64,000 nt of DNA from Micromonospora pallida (GTDB lineage Bacteria; Actinomycetota; Actinomycetes; Mycobacteriales; Micromonosporaceae): assembly GCF_900090325.1 (NCBI RefSeq), contig NZ_FMHW01000002.1, positions 7,007,001 through 7,071,000 of the forward strand. Direction: 5' to 3'. The stretch's first letter is position 1. The number at the start of each line of letters is the position of its first letter. This document shows, piece by piece, positions 31,728 to 39,418 of this stretch. A program made the position numbers and the translations under genes. Below the pieces are notes generated by a model. That model saw only the letters and a list, made by a program, of their open reading frames with translations, was not told the origin of the DNA and did no database searches.

Positions 31728-31787
31728 CCGTCCGGACCCCCGGTTGTCGTCGGCCGTGGTGCCGGCCGAGGGCCGGGGTCCGGACGG
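31728..31787. terminator. Second hairpin, before the dapD stop
   Basis: Inverted repeat of 13 bp (CCGTCCGGACCCC, 31728-31740, with 31775-31787), directly after the first hairpin. It probably ends dapD transcription from the other strand. Confidence 0.7.
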
Positions 31788-31797
31788 CGCCCGGAGG

Positions 31798-32757
31798 TCA
31801 GTCGTTGGCGTGCAGGGCGGCGTTCAGAGTGATGCCCTGTCCGGTGCGCGGCCGGGCCTCCAGCGCGCCGGTGACCGAGTTGCGCAGGAACAGCAGCCCG
31901 TCGACGCCGGAGAGTTCGCGGGCCTTGACCACCCGGCCGTCCGGCAGGGTGATCTTCGCCGCGGCGGTGACGTAGCAGCCGGCCTCGACCACGCAGTCGT
32001 TACCGAGCGAGATGCCCACGCCGGCGTTCGCCCCGATCAGGCTCCGCTCGCCGATGCTGATCCGGTCGGTGCCGCCGCCGGAGAGGGTGCCCATGATCGA
32101 CGCGCCGCCGCCGATGTCGGAGCCGTCGCCGACCACCACGCCCTGGACGATCCGCCCCTCGACCATCGAGGTGCCGAGCGTCCCGGCGTTGAAGTTGACG
32201 AAGCCCTCGTGCATGACCGTGGTGCCGGCGGCGAGATGCGCGCCGAGCCGGACCCGGTCGGCGTCGGCGATCCGCACCCCGGACGGGACCACGTAGTCGG
32301 TCATCCGGGGGAACTTGTCCACCCCGTACACGGCCAGGTGGCGGCCGGCGGCCCGCTCGATCACCCGCAGCTCGTCCACCCGCTCCGGCGGGCACGGCCC
32401 GGCCGAGGTCCAGGCCACGTTCGCCAGCTTGCCGAAGATGCCGTCCAGGTTCAGGCCGTTCGGCCGGACCAGGCGGTGGGAGAGCAGGTGCAGCCGCAGG
32501 TACGCGTCGGCGGCGTCCTTGATCGGGTCGTCCAGCGAGCCGAGCACGGTGACCACCTCGACGGTGCGCAGACCCGGCAGGGCCCGCTCGCCGATCGCCC
32601 CCGGCGGCAGGTCCAGCACGTCGGCCTTCTCCTCGCCGGAAACCAGGGGCAACTCGCCGAGGCCGAGCTTGCCGGTCGGGTACCAGGTGTCGAGGACCTG
32701 GTCGTCGGCGGTGACCGTGGCCACGCCGATACCCCAGGCAGACTGTGCGGATGTCAC
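31798..32757 (-). CDS. dapD: Tetrahydrodipicolinate N-succinyltransferase
   Basis: This trimeric left-handed beta-helix acyltransferase adds succinyl to tetrahydrodipicolinate, committing it to meso-DAP and lysine. The 319 residues have the actinobacterial DapD form: GIGVATVTADDQVLDTWYPTGKLG, MTDYVVPSGVRIADADRVRLGAHLAAGTTVMHEGFVNFNAGTLGTSMVEGRI and the hexapeptide repeats that follow. The start is GTG with GGAGGGTG upstream. It is divergent from dapE (84 bp between starts), so the two steps of the branch can be controlled together. Confidence 0.96.
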   Translation of the reverse strand: MTSAQSAWGIGVATVTADDQVLDTWYPTGKLGLGELPLVSGEEKADVLDLPPGAIGERALPGLRTVEVVTVLGSLDDPIKDAADAYLRLHLLSHRLVRPNGLNLDGIFGKLANVAWTSAGPCPPERVDELRVIERAAGRHLAVYGVDKFPRMTDYVVPSGVRIADADRVRLGAHLAAGTTVMHEGFVNFNAGTLGTSMVEGRIVQGVVVGDGSDIGGGASIMGTLSGGGTDRISIGERSLIGANAGVGISLGNDCVVEAGCYVTAAAKITLPDGRVVKARELSGVDGLLFLRNSVTGALEARPRTGQGITLNAALHAND

Positions 32758-32841
32758 TGTGTTTCACCCTCCGTGTCACGGCCGGCGGGCGCGCGCAAGC
32801 TCACAGCCGGCTTCTACCGCCCTGACGGTACCGTGCGAACC

Positions 32842-33915
32842 ATGGAGAACCCGCTGACCCCCGAGGTCCTCGCCGATCCGGTGGCGTTGACCCGTGCCCT
32901 GGTGGACATCGAGTCCGTGTCCCTGAACGAGAAGGCGATCGCCGACTGTGTCGAGCAGGTGCTCCGGGCGGTCCCGCACCTGACCACCCACCGGTACGGC
33001 AACACCGTGATGGCCCGCACCGAGCTGGGCCGCGCGCAGCGGGTGGTGCTCGCCGGTCACCTGGACACGGTCCCGCTGAACGGGAACTTCCCGTCCAGCA
33101 TGCGGGGTGACCTGATGTACGGCTGCGGCACCTCCGACATGAAGTCCGGGGTGGCGTACGCGCTGCACCTGGCGGTGACCCTGCCCGACCCCCGGTACGA
33201 CGTCACGTACTTTTTCTACGAGGGGGAGGAGATCGAGCAGAAGTACAACGGCCTGTACCTGGTCGCCGAGGCGTACCCGGAGTGGCTCCAGGCGGACTTC
33301 GCCGTACTGCTCGAACCGACGTACGGCATCGTGGAGGCCGGCTGCCAGGGCACCATGCGGGCGGTCGTCACCACGCTCGGCGAGCGGGCCCACGCGGCCC
33401 GGTCCTGGCACGGGGTGAACGCGATCCACGGCGCCGGCGAGGTGCTGCGCCGGCTGGCCACGTACGAGGCACGTCGGGTCACCATCGACGGCTGCGCGTA
33501 CCGGGAGGGGATGAACGCGGTCCGGATCTCCGGCGGGGTGGCCGGCAACGTCGTGCCGGACCGGTGCGAGATCGAGGTCAACTACCGGTTCGCGCCGGAC
33601 CGGGACCCGGTGGCGGCCGAGGCGCACCTGCGGGAGGTCTTCGACGGTTTCGCGTTGACCGTGACCGACGTGGCCGCCGGGGCGAGGCCGGGGCTGGACG
33701 CGCCGGCGGCACAGGAGTTCCTGGCGGCGGTCGGCGCCGCGCCGATCGGCAAGCTGGGCTGGACGGACGTGGCCCGGTTCGCGGCGATGGGCATCCCGGC
33801 CCTGAACTTCGGCCCCGGCGACCCGAACCTGGCCCACCACAAGGACGAGCACGTCGAGATTTCCAAGATCCGCGACGGGGCGGCGACGCTGCACCGTTGG
33901 CTGGCCCTGGCCTGA
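32842..33915 (+). CDS. dapE: Succinyl-diaminopimelate desuccinylase
   Basis: This M20-family dizinc hydrolase removes succinate to give LL-diaminopimelate, the step after DapC. The metal ligands lie in LAGHLDTVP, GCGTSDMKSGVAY, YEGEEIEQKYNG and HHKDEHVEI; the total is 357 residues. The frame is open far upstream, but ATG 32842 is 7 nt after TACCGT (32829-32834) and gives the usual N-terminus MENPLTPEVLADPVALTRALVDIESVS, pointing to a leaderless mRNA. It is divergent from dapD and followed by a terminator. Confidence 0.95.
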   Translation: MENPLTPEVLADPVALTRALVDIESVSLNEKAIADCVEQVLRAVPHLTTHRYGNTVMARTELGRAQRVVLAGHLDTVPLNGNFPSSMRGDLMYGCGTSDMKSGVAYALHLAVTLPDPRYDVTYFFYEGEEIEQKYNGLYLVAEAYPEWLQADFAVLLEPTYGIVEAGCQGTMRAVVTTLGERAHAARSWHGVNAIHGAGEVLRRLATYEARRVTIDGCAYREGMNAVRISGGVAGNVVPDRCEIEVNYRFAPDRDPVAAEAHLREVFDGFALTVTDVAAGARPGLDAPAAQEFLAAVGAAPIGKLGWTDVARFAAMGIPALNFGPGDPNLAHHKDEHVEISKIRDGAATLHRWLALA

Positions 33916-33927
33916 CCCGCGACCCGG

Positions 33928-33956
33928 CGGGGTGACCAGGAGATCTGGTCACCCCG
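33928..33956 (+). terminator. Terminator of dapE
   Basis: Perfect 12-bp stem (CGGGGTGACCAG with its complement) and a 5-nt loop, 12 nt after the stop codon. Confidence 0.8.
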
Positions 33957-34018
33957 GGGCGGGCAGCCGTGGCGCGCGGTCACCCCCCGATGGGCGCGCT
34001 CGGCCGTGGTTCGGTCGG

Positions 34019-34180
34019 TCAGCCGTTGGTCAGGACGGGCGCGTCGAGCTCCGTCCGGGCCTCGGCCTCCGCCGGCTCGATGGTCTGTAGCTGACGGGCT
34101 CGGCGGCGCTCGGCCACCACGTCCTGGATCCGCCGCTGCATCTGTCGCCGGATCCGGATCCTCTCGTTGCTGCTGATCAC
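34019..34180 (-). CDS. Small hypothetical protein, basic helix with acidic tail
   Basis: This is a 53-residue protein. It begins with a GTG start behind GGAGGAG and reads ISSNERIRIRRQMQRRIQDVVAERRRARQLQ, then an acidic EPAEAEARTELDAP end. The first 35 residues would form a strongly basic amphipathic helix. TAGTAT about 50 nt upstream could be its -10. I do not recognise a family. The good ribosome site and coherent composition argue for a real gene. It is divergent from the LOG gene. Confidence 0.65.
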   Translation of the reverse strand: MISSNERIRIRRQMQRRIQDVVAERRRARQLQTIEPAEAEARTELDAPVLTNG

Positions 34181-34371
34181 GCTGCTCCTCCCCCGAAGGC
34201 GCGCCGGGGTCGTCCCCGTGTGTGAATACTAGGACGCACGTGCGACCGAATTAGTTGCGTGCACTCGCGAAAGATCGTCGTTTCGGTTGCCGGTTGCCCC
34301 CGTCCGGGTGGCCGTGATTCGTCGGGCGGCCCTCCCGACCTGCGGTGCTGTGCTCCACTACGGTGGCTTGC

Positions 34372-35217
34372 ATGAGCCGAAGCAACGGACCGGACACCGG
34401 TCCGACCGAAACCCGACACCGGGGTCCGGTGACGCTGCGTCGCCGGGCCCTGTCGACCAGCACCGCCGACGAGCGGCTGCTGGACTCGCGGGGGCGGGCC
34501 GACTGGAAGACCCGGGACGCCTGGCGGGCGCTGCGGATCCTCTCCGAGTTCGTCGAGGGGTTCGACACCCTGGCCGACCTGCCGCCGGCGGTGAGCGTCT
34601 TCGGCTCGGCCCGGAGCAAGCCGGACAGCCCCGAGTGCCGGCTCGCCGAGCAGCTCGGCGCGGCGCTGGCCCGGGCCGGGTACGCCGTCATCACCGGCGG
34701 CGGACCGGGGGTCATGGAGGCGGCGAACCGGGGGACCAGTGAGGCCGGGGGCCTCTCCGTCGGCCTCGGCATCGAACTCCCCTTCGAGCAGGGCCTCAAC
34801 GACTGGGTCGACCTCGCCATCGACTTCCGGTACTTCTTCGCCCGCAAGACCATGTTCGTCAAGTACGCCCAGGCATTCGTCGTCCTGCCCGGCGGGTTCG
34901 GCACCATGGACGAACTCTTCGAGGCGCTGACCCTGGTGCAGACCGGCAAGGTGACCCGGTTCCCGGTGGTGTTGATGGGGACGGACTACTGGCGGGGACT
35001 GCTCGACTGGCTGCGGGACACCATGGCCGCCGACGGCAAGATCGGTCCGGTGGACCTGGAGCTGATCTGCCTCACCGACGACGTGGACGCGGCGGTCCGG
35101 CACATCGTCGAGGCCGAGGCGCAGCTCTCCAGCGAGCAGGAGGCGGTACGCGAGGAGGCGGTCGCCCGGCTCGCCGCCGACCAGCAGGCCGCCGCCGACG
35201 AGAGCCGGGAGGGCTGA
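34372..35217 (+). CDS. LOG-family (TIGR00730) protein, large form
   Basis: This is a Rossmann-fold protein of the lysine-decarboxylase-like LOG family. Members release cytokinin bases from nucleotide precursors (nucleoside-5'-monophosphate phosphoribohydrolases) or act on related nucleotides. It has 281 residues with GSARSKPDSPE, ITGGGPGVMEAANRG and the motif PGGFGTMDELFEALTLVQTGK. The family usually has about 190 residues; here there is an 80-residue N-terminal extension and a charged helical tail. ATG 34372 is 7 nt after TACGGT (34359-34364), so it is probably leaderless. A second LOG gene follows directly. Confidence 0.9.
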   Translation: MSRSNGPDTGPTETRHRGPVTLRRRALSTSTADERLLDSRGRADWKTRDAWRALRILSEFVEGFDTLADLPPAVSVFGSARSKPDSPECRLAEQLGAALARAGYAVITGGGPGVMEAANRGTSEAGGLSVGLGIELPFEQGLNDWVDLAIDFRYFFARKTMFVKYAQAFVVLPGGFGTMDELFEALTLVQTGKVTRFPVVLMGTDYWRGLLDWLRDTMAADGKIGPVDLELICLTDDVDAAVRHIVEAEAQLSSEQEAVREEAVARLAADQQAAADESREG

Positions 35218-35221
35218 GCCG

Positions 35222-35791
35222 GTGGCCGCGATCGGAGTGTTCTGCGCCTCCTCCCGTACCCTCGACCAGCGCTGGCTGGACCTGGCCTTCGACACCGGAA
35301 TGGAGCTGGGCCGGCGGGGACACACGCTGGTCAGTGGGGGCGGCTGCGTCGGCATGATGGGCGCCCTGGCCGACGGCGCGCGGTCCGGGGGCGCGCGTAC
35401 CGTCGGGGTGATCCCGCAGGCGCTGGTCGACCTGGAGGTCGCCGACCTGGCCTCCGACGAGCTGCTGGTCACCGACTCGATGGCCAGCCGCAAGACGGTG
35501 ATGATCGAGCGGTCGGACGCCTTCCTCACCCTGCCCGGCGGGCTGGGCACGCTGGACGAGCTGTTCGAGGTGTGGACCACCGCCACCCTGGCGATGCACG
35601 ACAAGCCGATGGTCCTGCTCGACACCGACGACTTCTACCGGCCCCTGGTGGACTGGATCACCTCCCTCACCGACCAGCACTTCGTCAAGCCCGCCGGCCA
35701 GGACCTCGTTCGGGTGGCCCGGAGCCTCCCCGAAGCCCTGGACACTCTCGACTCCCACCTGATCCCCGCGCCCACCTCCCCCTCCGCGTGA
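35222..35791 (+). CDS. LOG-family (TIGR00730) protein, short form
   Basis: This 189-residue paralogue of the preceding gene shows GVFCASSRTLDQRW, VSGGGCVGMMGALADGA and PGGLGTLDELFEVWTTA, the canonical LOG layout. The GTG start 4 nt after the previous stop has GGAGGG upstream. Two tandem LOG genes in one transcript suggest a heteromeric enzyme or two related substrates; the reaction in this organism is not known. Confidence 0.9.
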   Translation: MAAIGVFCASSRTLDQRWLDLAFDTGMELGRRGHTLVSGGGCVGMMGALADGARSGGARTVGVIPQALVDLEVADLASDELLVTDSMASRKTVMIERSDAFLTLPGGLGTLDELFEVWTTATLAMHDKPMVLLDTDDFYRPLVDWITSLTDQHFVKPAGQDLVRVARSLPEALDTLDSHLIPAPTSPSA

Positions 35792-35808
35792 CCGGCGGGT
35801 CGAGAGGC

Positions 35809-35883
35809 GGGACCGGCAAGGGGGCAGGTGGGACCGGCAGGGCGGCAGGTGGGACCGGCGGGGCGGCAGGTGGGGACGGCGGG
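35809..35883. repeat. 21-bp tandem repeats upstream of adnA
   Basis: Three full units of 21 bp (35809-35829, 35830-35850, 35851-35871), each GGGACCGGCxxGGxGGCAGGT, plus a partial fourth. They lie in the short gap between the LOG gene and adnA, about 45 bp before the adnA start. Confidence 0.9.
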
Positions 35884-35926
35884 ATGGTGAGGAGAAGGTG
35901 TCGGGGCCGCGTGGTGTGATGGTCGG

Positions 35927-38900
35927 ATGCAGACGTACCGGTTGGTGCGCCGGTCCGAGGGGCTGACCTGCGGGGACGGTCCGTCCCCGGCACCGGCGGG
36001 GTGGCGGGAGGACGCCCGGCAGGCGGAGGTGGTCGCCCACACCGACGGGCCGATGCTGGTGCTCGGCGGGCCCGGCACCGGCAAGACCAGCACCCTGGTC
36101 GAGGCGGTCGCCGCGCGGGTCGCCGAGGGGGTGGACCCGGAACGGGTGCTGGTGCTCACCTTCGGCCGCCGGACCGCCACCACGCTGCGCCACCGGATCG
36201 AGGCCCGGGTCGCCGCCGGCAACCGCGTGGTCCGCGAGCCGCTGGTGCGGACCTTTCCGGCGTACGCCTTCGGCCTGCTGCGCCGGGCCGCCGCCGAGCG
36301 CGGCGAGCCGTCCCCCCGACTGCTCACCGGCCCGGAGCAGGATCTGATCATCCGGGAGCTGCTCGACGCGGTGGGGGAGGACCCCGAGGACGACCCGGTG
36401 GGCTGGCCGGTGGACCTGTGGCCGGCGCTGCGCACCCGGGCGTTCGCGGGGCAGCTACGTGACCTGCTGATGCGGGCCGCCGAGCGTGGGGTGGGACCGG
36501 TCGAGCTGGCCCGGCTGGGCGAACGGCTGGGCCGCGCCGACTGGCCCGCCGCCGCGCGCTTCCTCCGGGAGTACGTCTCGGTGCTCGCGCTCCGCGACGT
36601 CAGCAACCGGGGCTCGGTCGCGTACGACCCGGCCGAGCTGGTCCGGGCCGCCACCGGACTGCTGCTGGACGACCCGGAGCTGCTGGCGGCGGAGCGGCGC
36701 CGGCTGGCGCACGTCTACGTCGACGAGCTGGCCGACACCGACCCGGCCCAGCTCGAGCTGCTCGCTGTGGTGGCCGGGGGTGGCAAGTCCCTGGTGGCCT
36801 TCGGTGACCCGGACTCCTCCACGTACGCCTTCCGGGGCGCGGACCCGGCCGGGGTGACGGACTTCCCGCACCGGTTCCGGACCGCCTCCGGGGCACCGGC
36901 GGCGCAGGTGGTGCTGACCACCTCGTACCGGGCGGGGCCGGAGTTGCTGGCGGCGGCGGGCCGGCTGGCCCGGCGACTGCGCGGCCCGGTCACCCACCGG
37001 CAGTTGGCGCCGCTGCCCGACGCGCCGTCCGGCACGGTCGAGGTCCGCACCTTTCGCTCGGCGACCAGCGAGTCGGCCTACCTGGCCCACACGCTGCGCG
37101 CGGCGCACCTGCTCGACGGGGTGCCCTGGTCCCGGATGGCGGTGTTGGTCCGGTCGACCACCCTCCAGTTGCCCACCCTGCGCCGGGCGCTGCACACCGC
37201 CGGGGTACCGACCGTGGTGCACGGCGAGGACCTGCCGCTGCACCTGCAACCGGCGGTGGCCCCGCTGCTGCTCCTGTTGCGCTGCGCCCTGGAACCGGAA
37301 CGGCTGGACGAGGAGGCGGCCGTCGCGCTGCTGCACTCCCCGCTGGGCGGGGCCGACCCGCTGGCCGAGCGGCGGCTGCGCCAGGGGTTGCGGGCCCTCG
37401 CGCAGGCCGCCGGGGACCGCCGTCCCTCCGGCGAGCTGCTCGTCGAGACGCTGCACGACCCGGACGGGCTGGCCGGCGTCGAGCGGCGCTGGGCCGAACC
37501 GGCCCAGGCGGTGGCCCGGTTGCTCGTCACCGCCCGGGATACGGCGGCCCGGCCGGGGGCCACCGTCGAGGACGTGCTCTGGGCGGTGTGGGCCGGTAGC
37601 GGCCTGGCCGAGCGTTGGTCGGCGGCGATTCAGGGACGGGCCGACAGCGGGGAGGGGGAGAGCGCCCGGCGGTGGCGGGCCGACGCGGCCGACCGGGACC
37701 TCGACGCCGTCCTGGTGCTCTTCGACGCGGCGGCCCGGTTCGTCGACCGGCTGCCCGGCGCGCGGACCGAGGTCTTCCTGGACCACGTGCTCGGGCAGGA
37801 CCTCCCCGCCGACACCATCGCGCCGGCCGCCGACCGGGGCGATGCCGTCCGGCTGCTCACCGCGCACGCCGCCAAGGGGCTGGAGTGGGACGTGGTGGCG
37901 GTGGCCGGGGTGCAGGAGGGGATCTGGCCGGACCTGCGGCTGCGGGGCAGCCTGCTCGGCTCCGAGCGGCTGGTGGACGTACTCGCCGGCCGGGGCGAGG
38001 GCGCGGGCACGGCCGCCGTGCTCGCCGGGCAGACCTCCGCGCTGCTCGACGAGGAGCGGCGGCTCTGCTACGTGGCGGTCACCCGGGCCCGGCACCGGCT
38101 GCTGGTCAGCGCGGTCTCCTCCGCCTCGGTGGGGGGCGACGACCACGAGGAGCAGCCGAGCCGTTTCCTGTACGAACTCGCCGCCGAACCACCGAGGGAC
38201 GACGGCGGAACCGGTCGCGGACCGGTGCCGTCACCGGGGGACAGCGGTGGTCCGGTCGGCAGTGGCCCGGCCGGCGGTGTTCCGGCCGCCGACACCCCGG
38301 CCGGCGGCGTTCCGGACGGCGGCGCGCGGGACGGCACCGGCCCGGACGGGCCGGACCGGGGCGACGGCGGTGTGGACCCGACCGGCGGGCGGGCCGGGGA
38401 GCTGCCGGTCGGTCGGCCACCCCGGGCGTTGACCCTGCCCGCCCTGGTCGCGGAGCTGCGTACCGCGGTGGCCGACCCGGCGGCACCGGTGGCCCGGCGG
38501 CACGCCGCGGCGGCGGAACTGGCCCGGCTCGCCGCCGCCGGGGTACCCGGCGCACACCCGGACGACTGGTGGGGGCTGCGCGGCCTCTCCGACGACCGGC
38601 CGCTGGTCGACGACGGCGAACCGGTGCGGGTCACCCCGTCGGCCATGGAGAGCGCGTTGCGGTGCAGCCTGCGCTGGCTGCTGGAACGGCACGGCGGCAG
38701 CGGACCGCCCAGCACCGCGCAGAGCGTGGGCAACCTGGTGCACGCCGCCGCGATGCTCGCCGAGAACGCCAGCGTCGACCGCACCGCGCTGCTGGAGTAC
38801 GTCACCGCGCGGTTCGACGCGATCGAGCTGGCCGCCCGCTGGATGGCCGGTCCGGAGCAGGCCCGTGCCGAGGGCATGGTGGACAAGCTGCTCCGCTGGC

Positions 38901-39418
38901 TGGCCGTGAACCCGCGTCGGCTGCTCGCCATCGAGCACGAGTTCGCCGTCCGGCTGGACGACCCGCACCGGCCGGTCGACCTGGTGGGCCGGGTGGACCG
39001 GCTGGAGGTCGACGCGGACGGCCGGCTGGTGGTGGTCGACCTGAAGACCGGCCGGTCCACCGCCGTCGCCGCCGAGCTGGCCGAGCACCCGCAGCTCGGC
39101 GCGTACCAGGCGGCGGTGGAGGCGGGGGCGTTCGCCGAGCACGGTGAGGAGTCCGGCGGAGCGGCCCTGGTGCAGCTCGGCACCGGGTCCAAGGAGGCAC
39201 GGGAGCAGGGCCAGGCGCCGGTGGGCCAGGGGCCGGAGGCTGGCTGGGCGACCGCGCTGGTCCGGCGCACCGCCGATACGATGGCCGCCGCCACCTTTGC
39301 CGCCGTCGCCAACTCGAAGTGCCGGGTCTGCCCGGTACGCACGAGCTGTCCGGTTTCCGGCAAGGGGCGCCAGGTCGTCGAACCGCCGACCGTCGGTCCT
39401 CCTCCGGAGAAATCTTGA
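35927..39418 (+). CDS. adnA: Helicase-nuclease AdnA (UvrD-like helicase plus RecB-like nuclease)
   Basis: This is one subunit of the AdnAB dimer, the actinobacterial motor-nuclease that resects double-strand breaks. The 1163 residues carry an N-terminal UvrD-type helicase with Walker A GGPGTGKTS (about 47) and VLTFGRRTATTL. The HAAKGLEWDVVAV and YVAVTRARHRLL motifs come before residue 735. A Gly/Pro-rich linker of about 80 residues follows, then a PD-(D/E)XK nuclease with GRVDRLE and VVVDLKTG (about 1021-1042). Four cysteines (one in ALRCSLRW, three in CRVCPVRTSC) fit an iron-sulfur cluster as in AddB-type nucleases. The order adnA then adnB is as in mycobacteria. Confidence 0.92.
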   Translation: MQTYRLVRRSEGLTCGDGPSPAPAGWREDARQAEVVAHTDGPMLVLGGPGTGKTSTLVEAVAARVAEGVDPERVLVLTFGRRTATTLRHRIEARVAAGNRVVREPLVRTFPAYAFGLLRRAAAERGEPSPRLLTGPEQDLIIRELLDAVGEDPEDDPVGWPVDLWPALRTRAFAGQLRDLLMRAAERGVGPVELARLGERLGRADWPAAARFLREYVSVLALRDVSNRGSVAYDPAELVRAATGLLLDDPELLAAERRRLAHVYVDELADTDPAQLELLAVVAGGGKSLVAFGDPDSSTYAFRGADPAGVTDFPHRFRTASGAPAAQVVLTTSYRAGPELLAAAGRLARRLRGPVTHRQLAPLPDAPSGTVEVRTFRSATSESAYLAHTLRAAHLLDGVPWSRMAVLVRSTTLQLPTLRRALHTAGVPTVVHGEDLPLHLQPAVAPLLLLLRCALEPERLDEEAAVALLHSPLGGADPLAERRLRQGLRALAQAAGDRRPSGELLVETLHDPDGLAGVERRWAEPAQAVARLLVTARDTAARPGATVEDVLWAVWAGSGLAERWSAAIQGRADSGEGESARRWRADAADRDLDAVLVLFDAAARFVDRLPGARTEVFLDHVLGQDLPADTIAPAADRGDAVRLLTAHAAKGLEWDVVAVAGVQEGIWPDLRLRGSLLGSERLVDVLAGRGEGAGTAAVLAGQTSALLDEERRLCYVAVTRARHRLLVSAVSSASVGGDDHEEQPSRFLYELAAEPPRDDGGTGRGPVPSPGDSGGPVGSGPAGGVPAADTPAGGVPDGGARDGTGPDGPDRGDGGVDPTGGRAGELPVGRPPRALTLPALVAELRTAVADPAAPVARRHAAAAELARLAAAGVPGAHPDDWWGLRGLSDDRPLVDDGEPVRVTPSAMESALRCSLRWLLERHGGSGPPSTAQSVGNLVHAAAMLAENASVDRTALLEYVTARFDAIELAARWMAGPEQARAEGMVDKLLRWLAVNPRRLLAIEHEFAVRLDDPHRPVDLVGRVDRLEVDADGRLVVVDLKTGRSTAVAAELAEHPQLGAYQAAVEAGAFAEHGEESGGAALVQLGTGSKEAREQGQAPVGQGPEAGWATALVRRTADTMAAATFAAVANSKCRVCPVRTSCPVSGKGRQVVEPPTVGPPPEKS

